Below are positions 40,201 through 54,089 of a stretch of 64,000 bases of DNA, one piece after another. Source of the DNA: Elysia chlorotica (taxonomy: Eukaryota; Mollusca; Gastropoda; Plakobranchidae). The first letter of the stretch is position 1; each line of letters begins with the position of its first letter. The position numbers and the translations under genes are program-made. The stretch covers positions 164,894 to 228,893 of the forward strand of contig RQTK01000666.1 in the NCBI GenBank assembly GCA_003991915.1, given 5' to 3'. Below the pieces are notes generated by a model. It had not been told where the DNA came from. It did no database searches and saw nothing but the letters and a program-made list of their open reading frames with translations.

Positions 40201-43200
40201 TTGAGCATATTGAGCCGAAAATTGAGAAGAAAAAACAACAACTCTTAAACACCCGACATTTAAATGCACAAAAAAAAAACAGAATTATCTTAATACGGAT
40301 CTCTCTGGAAGAAACAACGTTGGCATAATAAAGGCAATAATTTTTTTTAGTTCAAGCGCGCAAAATTTAACGCGCACACTTTACCATTTTGTCACAATGC
40401 TTGATCGATTGTAAAATCAGAGGATAAAACGAAGCCTACTTTAAGAAATCAATGGTCTGTAAATACAATTAAAAGCATGTCTGTGGGTAAATATTCTTAT
40501 GACTAAAAATGTTCACACAAAATATAAGAAATAACGCAAAAGAACGAGAACACAAACCAAAAGTTCACAACGATGTACTCCTATAAGCGTTATTCACAGC
40601 GTGGTGTATCCCTTATTAATTTCAATTTCTGAATGTATAGATTCTGAAGAAACACAATTAAATAGAATAGATCATTGCTGTTTAGATTTTTTTTAAATAA
40701 GAGGTGTATAGTTCTCTTATTTAATGGCTCCGGCCTCTTTCTCACAAAAGTCACGTGATGCTTGTAAGCAGGTTCTCGAGCAAAAAGGTGAGTTATAATA
40801 AGTCTATGCTCTAGCCCAATCAGCAGATTGTTAGAAAAACAAAACAACACGACAATCACGTGACGTTTTTAACTTTTCTTGAGAGAAAGAGGTCACGCCC
40901 TTCGGCTTCATCTAGAAAAAGGCTGGAATTTGGTGATGATAAATGGGCACCGACTCCAGAGCCCCGTAGCACTGCATATAATGAAATCGTCTTTATCGCT
41001 CTACAACTAGTGACACAAAAAAGTTGAAATCTGTTGCCTTTGCCTGAGAAACAGAATAGAAAGGCTCACCACAGACTATGTTAGTTAAGAAGGACAGAGG
41101 CTACATCTCAATGTTTAATCAGCTGCTTCTTAGATAAGTGGCGAGCTGTTTTAATTTGAAATTGAAAAGGTTTGTTCAGACTCAATGACATGCCAGCTGG
41201 TTTTGTGATATTACACTGACAAACTGCTTTGACAGTTTGGCACATTCTCCAACCGAAACATTGTAAATACATTTTAAGTTTTTTCCCCCAGCTATTTAGG
41301 GATATTGTGTAAAGCTGCTCAATAATGCACCAATGGATTGATTTTGCACGGAAATCAAACGTTTTTATAGTTTAAAAATAATTTTAAACACGTTTATAAG
41401 GATTTATACGATGGTAAACTGAACTGGGTGAACTTGAGGATACCTCGATACCTGCCAAGGTCCAAGCAAATGGAAAAAGACGTCATGGTATTTTAGATTT
41501 TATAAAAAAATTACTTTGAAAAAGTATAATATTATGCTAAAGAGCCTGACATACAAAAAATAATAAATGCAATTAGATAAGAAGTACCTCTGTTGCAGTA
41601 TGTCTTTTTGGTCTTACAATACACACTTTGATTTTTTTGATATAATCTTTAAGCAACTAAAATAGTGTTAGATTTTCTTTTCAACAACAGAGGTTGATTC
41701 TACATCTTGGAAAGAAAGTTTGGCAGCAAATCTTTGAAATTTAACGTCTAACCAACGAGTTCATTAAATTGTTTTACATTTCCAGAAGGGCATTTCTTAT
41801 AAAATACAACAAATATTACCTTTAGAACTAAAGTAGCCTAAAAAATTACTATACCTTCAGAGGAAAGATAAAGAACGTTTGGAATCTTCAGAGTGTGGTG
41901 TTGATTATCGATAAGCACACAGCTGAATCAACATTTAACACTGAAATAAATATTTTCCAGGTTTATGATTTAATATAACAAGCATAAGGAGGCATTCTCA
42001 CTTTTTCCTATAATCAAACCATCGCATCACTATGGAGGAAGGATTCCGTGACTTACAATTGGAGGAAAATTAAATCTGTCTTATTGTTATTGATTTGTTT
42101 ATATTTCCCACCTAAAAGACTAAAGCAAGGAAATCACCATGTGAACTGTTGATTTATTAAAAGAACCAAGTATTTTTTAAATGGATAGAATTTAGTTTTC
42201 CAAAACGGTAGAAAGGAGTTTTTATCCCTTTTAAGCTACAGTTTAAGAATTCTAATTTCACTTGTTGCCTATAGTCACACCTAGGCACTTGTGTGTTTAT
42301 ACTTGGTCAACTCTTCTTTTTAAAAGAATAATGTTGGCAGTATTGTTTTCTTTTTTTCGAATGTCAATAATTCGTTTTGTAAATAAGTTTTTGTTTTTCT
42401 AAAGCCGTTACTTCTTTTTTCGAAAAACTTGAATCAAGTGTCATTGGCAGATTTTAATACAGGAGAATTTTTATAGGTTTTCAGGCGAGTGTTGTAAATG
42501 AATATTACAGGGGCTTTGGAGCTTTTGTCCTGGCCTTACTTTCCTGTACTCCATGTGTTTCAGGACGGTGCTGGAAAAAGTTTCCTCCAGTGGGGAACCC
42601 TTGTTCAGCTTGCAGGTCGGGATATCTGGAGTTAGGTTCGTCTACAGCAGAACAGGTGAAGCATCGACCCTAGTTTTGTCAGCGGATGTCTCCATTCCCA
42701 TGGTGAAGTGGACACACATCACTCTACAGGTAAACTTCCATCAACAACAAAGGAACGTCTTCTGTCACACTAAACTCCCACGAAACGCTAAACGCTAATA
42801 AGGTCGCCTGCTCTATGTGTGAGTTAAACATAAGAACTTTAACAACGCGGAATCAAACCACTAAAACCAATCGTCGAATAAAATGCCACACTTTAGATAT
42901 TGTGTGGTATCTTAGCCACCAGCTCTAATGCAGAATAAGCACTGAAATTTCACTGGCCTTACATCTAATTCACATGGCTCTTTCCAAGTTTAAATCCAAC
43001 TTTAAGATATTTTGTTTAAAGCACTGATAAACATTACCCAGAGGAGCAAACAGATAATCAAAATTTACATTGAAAAATGCATCCAAATATATTTATGATA
43101 AATAGTAGTTATTTGTTATTGGAGGGAAACATGATAGAGACAGATAAATAGGTGACACAACGAGTGAAATGTACAAAATACCAATACGCTTTGACAGTAG

Positions 43201-46200
43201 TTTCTTTTCATCAATTCAATCAATAACCTACACATCAATATCCAAGCGAGACGTGCATGGCCCCATGGCCAACTTTATCGTACATCAGTGAGTAACAGGT
43301 GAAGTTCCCCCAAGTCGCTGGGCGTGGCATCGCGTGACTCCATCTAGGTAGAAAGATCCTTGCCGGCCCGTCTTAATCAAGACGATCATACATATTTAAT
43401 TATCTACTAGTTTGACAGCGCCCAGAGCTGAACATAGAGTTACTCCACCCCAACCCCTTACCCGTTTGTCAAGCGCTGCATTGTTAAAGAAAATAAGAGA
43501 AGGATTGAATGGTGAGCGCGATTTGGAGGATGAGGATTGAGGGGGAACCCTTGCTTACTTGAACACGCAGTATAGATGCGTTTGCCTCGAGGATCGATAG
43601 ATCGATATCTAGTGAGTCAAGATGTGAAGACCGGGCCCATTAGGAAACGTCTGCTCTATTTGTTTGTGACTTTAAAAAATGTTGCACAAACATAGCGCGC
43701 TAGTTGATTTATCTGAAGAATTATTTATTGTTTACTTAAAATAAGTGATTCGTCATTCAATTAGTTTGAAATATAAAAATGCATTAGTTAAAGAGTTCCC
43801 GAAATTTTGCTTTTGCATTATTATTCCTGTACAATGCCATGATCAAGATACTGCTATTCCGGTTAAAAAATCAAATTCGCGCCGATGGAGTACATGTATA
43901 CACAGTTTTAAGCATAATCTAAACAAATAAAACAGTTGTCTTCATAAAGATCATCTTAGAACTTAAAGTTTGTCACGAAATGTTTTTTTTTTCCCGTTTG
44001 TTAGATATAGACGGAAGACAAAGAAACGTCCACTATGCATTAAGTTTTTATAAAATGTTAGCGCAAACCTTTTATCGTTAATGCTTTATTTTTTTTGGTA
44101 AACTTTGCCCACATAACTGTTTTGATTGGCTGGAGTAACGTAACGTGGCTTTCCTAGGTCCATGACGTGGCGGCAAGTTTCTACATCAACGGTCCTGGGG
44201 ATAACCTGGCGCCAACCGTGACCAACAGGCTCGTCCAGTCAGTCTCAGACGGTCCAGGGTCCTACAGGGTGGGCCAGGCTGGCGACGGTTAGTACTTGGC
44301 CAGTGTCTAAAGGCTCTGTGTCTTATCAAGGGTGGTAACGGTGAGTACTCATTCAGGGTCTGAATGCACTGTGTCTTATGAAGGGTGGTAACGGTGAGTA
44401 CTCAGTCAGTGTCTGAAGGCACTGTGTCTTATGAAGGGTGGTAACGGTGAGTACTCATTCAGTGTCTGAAGGCACTGTGTCTTATTAAGGGTGGTAACGG
44501 TGTGTACTCAGTCAGTGTCTGAAGGCACTGTGTCTTATCAAGGGTGGTAACGGTGAGTACTCATTCAGTGTTTGAAGGCCGGTGTCTTATGAAGGGTGGT
44601 AACAGTGAGTACTCAGACAGTGTCTGAAGGTTCTGTGTCTTATGAAGGGTGGTAACAGTGAGTACTCAGACAGTGTCTGAAGGTTCTGTGTCTTATGAAG
44701 GGTGGTAACGGTGAGTACTTATTCAGTGTCTGAAGGCACTCTGTCTTATTAAGGGTGGTAACGGTGTGTACTCAGTCAGTTTCTGAAGGCACTGTGTCTT
44801 ATCAAGGGTGGTAACGTTGAGTACTCAGTCAGTGTTTGAAGGCACTGTGTCTAATTAAGGCTGGTAACGGTGAGTACTCATTCAGGGTCTGAAGGCATTG
44901 TGTCTTATGAAGGGTGGTAATGGTGAGCACTCAGACAATGTCTGAATCCACGGTGTCTTACTAAGAGTGGTAACGGTGAGTACTCAGTCAGTGTCTGAAA
45001 GCTCTGTGTCTTATGAAGGGTGATAACAGTGATTAGCCAGTCAATGTCTGAAGGCAATAGGTGTCTTATGAAGGGTGGTAACGGTGAATACTAAGTATGT
45101 GTCTGATGGCACTGTGTCTTATTAAGGGTGGTAACGGTGAGTACTCAGTCAGTGTCTGAAGGCACTGTGTCTTATTGAGGGTGGTAACAGTGAGTGGCTA
45201 GTCAGTGTCTGAAGGCAATAGGTGTCTTATGAAGGGTGGTAACAGCGAGTACTAAGTGAGTGCCGGTCGGTACTGTGCCTTACAGCGTGGGCCAAGGTGG
45301 CGACGTCGAGTAATCAGTAAATGCCCGGGTCTTACGGCGTTGGTCAGGGTGGTAACGGTGAGTAATCGATGTCTGACAGTACCGGGTCCTACAGGGTGGG
45401 CCAGGATGGCGACGGTGGGCACTTCACTTAAACCAGATTCATGACTAAGAAAACAATGAGATGATTATAGGTCATATTTTTATCTCCTTGAAGTGAAGGG
45501 TTTACACCAAGGGATTTCACCATTCAATGCAAAATTAATGCTTGTACATTTCGGTGATTTTAGCTGCTAATTTTTAGTAAATCCTCGGATCGCACAAATC
45601 TGAAACCAGTTATGCAAACGCATACCAAAAATCCGCACAATGGGTGAAATATAATAAAGGAGTTGAAAAATAAGGAAGGGGTTAATTGTAAAACCTTATT
45701 AAAACACATGTCTGTTTATATTTAGGCATATTTTCATTGTCTGTTCATGTTCTATTTGCAGGAGGCAATCAGTTTATTGGCAGGGTGCAAGATTTGAAAT
45801 TTTATGCTGTTGCCCTTTCCAACAGGTAACTGGATCTACGATAACTTTCTTTGTTTTGATCATCATTATAGGACACTCCCTTTTCTAAAAAGTTACCCTC
45901 TTTGTACCAGAGCGCCAAGGTTAATTTTGGTTAGTTAATATTTCATGTAATTTCCCCAACTTTCCCCTATCATAGATTAACCATTAAGGTATTTTCTCGT
46001 GTCTCTCTTCCCTAGATTTCTATTACCCTTTCCCATTCTCTTTCTTTCTCAACATCGATTCCTAATATATTTATGTCTCTTTATTTATTTAGTCTATGTC
46101 TCAATATACTATCTATCTATCTATCTCTATTTTTGTGGCTTAATAACTCATTAGAATCAAAGCACATTACCTCTTTTCTTCAAATACTTCGTGTATATAT

Positions 46201-49200
46201 TAAAGATTACGCGTTTTGAAAGTAATGTGCGTCGAGCACCATTTTCCTACACGGCTATGTCTAATCTTAGCAGTTTTGTGGAGTAATAGCATATTCAATA
46301 CACAATAACAAAAATAAGATGCAAAAGCGGTTCGTTGTTTCCTTTCAAGTCTTCAGGAAGCGCAGGTAAATCAATCGGTTAGTGCCTTGGGCTTAGAGCG
46401 AAAGATCCACGTTTCGAATCTCAGAGGGTGCTCCCCATCTCCGTATAGGATTCTTCTTGTTTTTCCTTTTTGGGGGGAGGGGGCGGGAGGGGTAAAACTT
46501 ATCATGGATTATGTTTAAGCTCATTGATCAATCAGGTAAGAGAAAATCAATGGAGACGTCGATCAAAGTAATCTTCACCTGAATTACTACAGGCTCGCGA
46601 TTCTCCTACCTATATCGCATGACATGGGGTTTTCTGTACGCTCATTAGCTCGGTAAGTCTAAGATTTAGCTATGATTGGACGCCGGTGCAGATTCATTTA
46701 GCTATCGTCTCCGTTTTCACAATGGAGCCCAATATCGCAATGCCACTAGTTACATTACCACTCTCTTTGCCCACAGAGAGATTGCCCAGCTGTACACAGG
46801 CGCTTTCCCTAGCGTGCGGATCCAGTCCCAGTGCCGCTGCCAGAGCATCTACTCGCGCATCAAGCCTGGCTTAACCACGCAGTGCATCAAAAATGGCGAC
46901 GTTGCCACGACAACCGACAGCTCTCCGCGGCTGGCCCGTAACGCGCACCCCCTGGAGTATCTCAACGACGGCGACAGCAACAGCATGTGGATCTCCAGCT
47001 ACATCAACCAGGTGGAGATAGAGGTCGACCTCGGCGATCAGTTTCAGGTGACTGTAAACACTGTGGTGAAATTCAAACGCCTGTACGTATCATTGATCTA
47101 TTCTGTCACATATCATGTCTATGTATTTGTGTCTGGCTACCTATTTTTCATGCACTAGCGTCTGTTCCAAATTTTTGTATCCCTGACAATATCTGACCGA
47201 AATGAGCATGTAGCCACCTTTACAATATGTGTGCGTCTGTTCTACATTTTTGTTTTTCATTATGTATTGAAGACTACCTATGTACTACTCGTACATGAAT
47301 GTCAAGCTATGTGTCCTATGTGTCTCTGTCTTGTCCTACATGCCCGCACGACTGTGTGTAAGTCAGGAAGACACTCTCTGCTCCAACTGTTTGTCTGTCT
47401 AACAACCTGTGATATACATATATTTCTATTCGTCTGTATTCTTTGAGCCATGTTGATGTCTCTGTTACAACTTGGAAATAGGTATCATAAAAATGCCCAA
47501 ACCAAAACTTCTTCCTCAGGTTTTCTACGTTGGACTCCAGTTCTACAGCCCCCAGCCTAAAGCAGTGACCATCCTAAGGCAAGCAGCCAGTGATCAAACT
47601 TGGCAGGACTGGCAATTTTATGCGGACGACTGCCAAAAAAGATTCTCTTTGCCCAACAACGGTGCTTTCTCTGCTCCAGATGGAGTCAATTGTCTGCAAT
47701 TTGGCACGTGAGTTTGGAATCCATTTCATTCAAGTTGAATTATTCTCTTAATCTTAACAAACTGATTAGATAGTTTACAAAGAACTGACTGTAACTATGG
47801 AACGTATTGATTTTAACTAAAATCAATGCTCTTGATTGTGGCCGTGCCTTAACTTTCCACTGAATAAAGCTACATATTTGTAGCACCTGGGAATTATCCT
47901 TGCCTTGCAAACCGAGTAAAATGTTTCTATCATTTAAATCTATTTTGCTACATATTGAAAAGAGTATAATCATTATCCTAATATGGGTCTTAAATAATGA
48001 AAGTTTTAGTCAGAGCATTTAATAACAGTTTTAATCTTGTTCATTATTCTGCATATAATTTGTTTTTATTTCACTCTACAGGGATGGTGGTACAATTCCT
48101 TACTCCAATGGAGGCATAACCTTCAACCTGTTGGCCCCCGATCCCGTGGGCCGCCCCGGAAGTAATGATTTCTACGGCACGCCGGACCTGCACGATTTCG
48201 TGAGGGCGAGAAAGGTCAAGGTGAAGTTTGAGGACCACTACTATGTGACGAACATTCTTCACCAGTACTACGCCGTGCACGAGTTCTTCGTCACTGCTCG
48301 GTGAGCCGACCAAAACAATAAAGAAAACTTTGATAAAGCTTCGATTCTTATTAGCTCTATGTGTTTTCTTTTATTTTACTTATAAAAGTTAAAATTATTT
48401 TTCATATTAAATCAACACTTTAATAGGCAATATAAATCCAGAAAATGATTAAAACGCATACAACGCCTTGGTTATTTCATCACTCATATTTTCTTTTTTT
48501 TTAATTCGGCAAGATAACACTGTGTTCAAATCTTTTAACAATTTCACAACAACGAAAAACATAATCAAACTACCAAACTTTTCTCCAAAACTCTGACCGA
48601 CACCAGGTGTGACTGCAACGGGCACGCCTCGTCCTGCAACACGACCACCCTGCCCTACACGTGCGCCTGCCTGGCCTCCAGCAACACACAGGGAGCCAGG
48701 GTAAGCTGGCGAGGCTTTCTCCAACGTGGGGTGGTTGGTTTATCCTCAGCATCTAGAGAACAAGCTGGTCTAGTAGGGGATTGAACCAGGAACTTCATGA
48801 TTAAAATTTGTGCGCTCTACCACTGGGCCTCTTATTTGCTCGCTCTGTTCAAATTATCATCTAATTTAACTCTGACATCTTTGAAACGTTCTGGACAACT
48901 AAGTTCAGTCAATCACCAGGCTTGAATTTTATATTGTGTTGGAATTGATTGTCTCTCCCACCGAAAGAATAGAAACGATTAAACAGATGAAAACAAGAAC
49001 ATACTTCGCACCATTTACTCAATCGAGTGGCCTTGCAGCGTGTTTTATGCTTCACTTTTTGTTGAATGTTAATTTTGTCTTTTAGTTCCTTTAGTCTTTT
49101 AGTAGTATTTACAAGTCATGTTTGCCATAAAAAGTAATAATAATAAAAAAGTTCATTTTAGTGCTTCCTTAAAAGATGCTTAAAGTGCTTTACAATATAA

Positions 49201-52200
49201 ATAATGCAAAGCTTAATTTCACCCATACAGTCAATTTCACCCATACAGTCAATTTCACCCAAACAGTCAATTTCACCACTGTCATACAATATCAACGTCG
49301 TGTTGTTGAAACAAAACCAACCTATATGATTATGGACTTTTGAATATTAAAATCTGGTTGAAATAAGCATGCAGGGTGACAGCTTAATTGTTAATTGTTC
49401 CACAAGTGATTGATTCAATCCGTCCTTTTAACGTGCATTAAAGACGTTCCGCTGGTCTCATCACAAAAATGAAATGTGTATTTTAAAGGCGCTATAAAAA
49501 TTAGTGAAATATAATATTAGGATTTTGTAAATTTAGAACTTTTCTTTAACAGAGACATATTCGTAATTTTTGTTAAAGTTATATTGCAATTAAAATTCGA
49601 ACACATTTCCTCAGTGTGACACATGCAAACCTTTGTTCAACAACAAGCCATTCCACAAGGGAGACAACCGCTTAGAGAATGCCTGCCAGCCTTGCTTATG
49701 TAACAGGCATGCGGAGAGCTGCGTGTACAACGCCACCCTGGACCCTATGCCGGAAAGCCACACGGAGGGCGGCGGCGGCGTGTGCGTCAACTGCCAGCAC
49801 AACACGGCCGGAAGATACTGTGAGACATGCGCAGCTGGGTACTTCCGCCCAACAGGGGTCAGTCTCTCTGACCCAGCAGTATGCCAGTCATGCGCATGCT
49901 CAGCTGCCGGAACTGTGGGGAAAGAGACCGACTGCTCAAAAGTTAGTAGGTTTTATTCAATCTATGAGCAAGTGAAGTTTCAATGAAGTTATGACAAATA
50001 CAAAATAGAAAGACTTGCATAAATAATGAGCATGGGAGTTTTCAGTGGATCAATACACAGAAATGCAGATTAAAAAAAAAAGGCTCACTTTTTGGAAACA
50101 TTTTCAAGTGTAAAGAAAAGACCATGCACACTATACATACGGTTTTTCAAAACCACAATCTAAATCTATTTATCTTGTTATAAGGCGACAAAAACCCCAC
50201 ACGAAACAAATAATTCTACAATTTTAATCCAACAGTCTGATCGGGTAGATAAACGTAATTTACTGCCTTTGTCAATATGCTGTTGATTTAGGAAGTGATG
50301 AAATCAATTGACTGAGTGCTTCATAAAAATATATTAAAAAAGGAAGATGGTTTTCTTCAGGTTGGCGGACAATGCACGTGCAAGGCTAACGTGGAGGGGC
50401 GCGCGTGCGACCGCTGCAAGCCAGGGTTCTACCTGCTCACCGAGGCCAACCCTGACGGCTGCCTCCCATGCAGCTGTAACAGGCTGGGCGTGAGCCAGGG
50501 GGACCTCACCTGCAACCAACTGACAGGCCAATGTAACTGCAAGGCTAATGTTCAAGGTTGGTGGGTGCTTCCCTCCTCTCCATGGTGATTAGAGAAAAAC
50601 ATTACGATTCCATGTCCGAACCTATGGTCCTTTCAGGGTGTGACTGCATCTAATTTTGTGTTGTAATTACTGCGAATTTATTTTCTTTCAGTATCCCGAT
50701 AACAACTATAATCTATTTTCACAACCTTTACAAATTTTGTTCCTTTATGTACCCGCCAAACTATGCAGTTACCATCTATTCTGTTTCATAGTCGTCCCAT
50801 GTGTCTTTCTTTTATCTCCTTTCTATCTTCCTCTCTCTACATACCTATCTATAGTTTCCTTTATTTTTTATCAATTTCTATATGTTGTTAATTTGTAAGA
50901 TCTGCAGTTTTCTTGCTTTTTTTTTCAAAATGAATAATTTTTTGAGAATATTGTAATTTCACAGCTTCTAAGAATCCAGAAACCGTGTTTCAATACATTA
51001 ATGCAATGTAATACTCTGTAGGAATTCGATGCGACGAATGTAAGAACGGGTTCTTCAGCCTAACCAGCGAGAATCCTGAGGGTTGCAATGCGTGCAACTG
51101 CAACCCCGTGGGCTCCACGTCCATCTACTGCGACCCGTTTGGCGGACAATGTCTGTGCAAGCCGCGGGTGCAAGGCGTCAAGTGCGACCAGTGCAAAGAT
51201 GGATTCTTCAACTTCACCAACGGTTGTGACACCTGTCTATGCAACCCCCAGGGGAAAGAGAGCGGCACGGTGTGTGATAAAAGCTCAGGGAAGTGCACGT
51301 GCAAGAGCAATGTCGATGGTGAGTCCGAGCATGGGTGGTATCACAGATATCTGCACCAGGAATCGTGGAAAAGTGCAGTTTATAATGATTTTTCCTAATG
51401 GAGTGAAGATAGTCAATAATGTGCATACTTTGTCGCACCATAACTCTCTGACTCCTATCCTTAACTTTTCCACCGCTCTCACCCTAATCCCATTCTTTAA
51501 TTTGCCAAACCGCCAATCATTTTACTTAGATGTGAGCTTATTAAATCCCGCATCCTCCATCTTCTTCAAGGTTTATACTGCGACCGCTGTAAAGAAGGCA
51601 CATACAGCTTCGGAGCGTCGCCTGTGATTGGCTGCATCAACTGTCCTTGTAACGCCGCGGGCACTGTGAACGGCACTGGGGCGTGCAACCAGCTCACGGG
51701 CTTCTGTCTCTGCAAGGAAAACGTGGAGGGCCAGGGCTGTGATCGATGCAAGCCAAATACCTTCGGTCTGGAGGCCGCCGACCCCCTGGGATGCCGCTCA
51801 TGTGACTGTGACCCAACAGGTTGGTGCAGGTTGTTAATTGTTGTTTTCATAAAAAAACACAATATACACCATTAAAAGCTGAGCACAAATGGCACAAACT
51901 GAGTTTCCCCTTAAAATCTTTGTATTTTTATGATTTTTCGATGAGATTTTTTTTTATTAAAACTCCGAGTGTGACTAGCTCCAATTTTTTATACGATGAT
52001 TTTGAGAACTTTTGAAATGGATATCATGAGTTTCATATGGAAAATTAATTGAGATACTATTTCGGTTACAGATTTTATCGGCTGAGAGCATGATAAATCT
52101 TTTTACTAGATTTTTTATTTCCTCATTTTTATAAGAACACCCATGAGATCACGAAGCTGCGAATCGTGTGTTTTGAATGAACGTGTTAATTTCTATTAGC

Positions 52201-54058
52201 CTTTCCTTTAGTTTTATATTAAATGTACATTTTTCTTCTATAGGGACCAAGCGGTTGATAGACAGCCCTTCTATATTTTGGCGATAGATTAACTTGGATT
52301 TTTATAAACCTCTTTTCAAAATTATTGAAAGGATAATCATCAATTTCATGACTTTCAATTTAATGCAGTGATAAAAGACTGGAAATGAATCGACTTTTCT
52401 CATATTATTTCAAAGTAACATTGTTTGAATTTGGCTTTTCTCGGTGAAATCCATTGTGGCCAGGTACCCAGACATCGAGCGCGAGTATCTGCGACCAGAA
52501 CACGGGGAACTGCTCCTGTCTGTCCAACAGGCAGGGCCGCAGGTGCGACTCGTGTGCCCAAGGTGAGCAATACGGCAACTGTGCCTGGATAGAGGAGGTT
52601 TTAACTAGCAGTAACTCTGAAGCAAAGTCTTTAGCTTTCAAACATGGGATAAAATTAATACGCAAGCCCATTGTGGACAGCCACGGCAAAGCTAGTAAGG
52701 GTCAACATTGAAAGCGTTTTTGGGTCGTTTTATAAGAAAGAGCCTATTAATTTTTTTTACGAACGTAAATCAGTGTCATTAAATCACTGCTCTCTTCCTC
52801 CTTCTCTGGTGATCTTATCCCCAATCCAGGTTTCTATCTGAACACTAACGGTGGCTGTTTGGCGTGCGCCTGCCACCCTACGGGGACTTTGTTTGGCACG
52901 TTTTGTGACCGCGTATCCGGCCAGTGTGAGTGCAAGGCAGGGGACACCGGAGTTGCCGGAAAGAGCTGCGACCGTTGTCTACCAACTTTCTATAATTTCA
53001 ATGCAAGACTTGGCGTGTATGTCAGCTTTATGTGTTTTTTTTGTTTGTCTATTGTTGTTTTTTGTTTATTGTTGTAGTGGCTTACTGCGACCTAACTTTA
53101 TTCCCAACATTTTACTGTTTCATCAACCTCATCCATCTATTCCTTCCTTTCCTAATAATACTCTTTCTATCGAGCGATTCATTTCCCTTTTTCCTTTACT
53201 GCCCAGTCTGTATCTACTCATCTGAATGCTTCTTAATATTCTTCCACCTCTCTATTAATCTGTCTCAAATTGATCTTATGTTTAGTAGAGCCTATACTAA
53301 ATGAAATCATCTTCCTATTCATCTAAAAGTGCAAAGGCAACTTTGGATTAATGACCCATAACTCGTCTCTCTCTATAAATTAAAAGACCATTTTAATATT
53401 ATTGTGAAATAGCGAATTTTATTATACACTTGTCTCTCTCAATGCCCATAAAGAAGATAAATATCTTTGAACGGATCCTTCGACATTGAACATTTTCAGC
53501 CGAACAGATTCGAATGAGGACATATACTTTCATATTTAAGCATTTTTTTAAATCGTGAAATACCACTTGTAATTGAGTCGAGACAAAAACATATTAAGTT
53601 TAAACCGTAGATATTGAACAAATAAACCACAATCCACTAAGTCTTGCTTTCGCCCCATTCAATCGATGGCTACCACAGAAATTAAGACTTTTCTTGATTA
53701 TCCTATCTTTATTAGGCATAACTATTGAATGGGTACCTTTCTTGTCAAGCCGTCTATTGTATTGAAAAATTCAAGAATTGATGTATATTTTTCTACCTTC
53801 TACCACTCTATAGCCGTTCTACCTCTCTCCAGACACATTCATAACAGCAATATAGACATTTTTGCTGCCAGAAAAACAATTTCCCAAAATGTTCCTAGGT
53901 GACAAGCAACACGCCGCACTGTTGGCGATTTGTGGGAAGCAGCAACAATCATTCAATCTTTACCGCTTCACACAAAACCCCAAAGTGTATAATCTACTGC
54001 TTGTGAAATCACAGAACTACAATTTTACTAACAATTGCAAAATCATTTATTCTTGTAA

Positions 54059-54089
<31 letters not shown>

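Noticed and set aside
48758..48840. Possible tRNA gene on the minus strand
   Set aside because: Boxes A and B are present but there is no full acceptor stem or cloverleaf. It matches the SINE heads elsewhere in the window.
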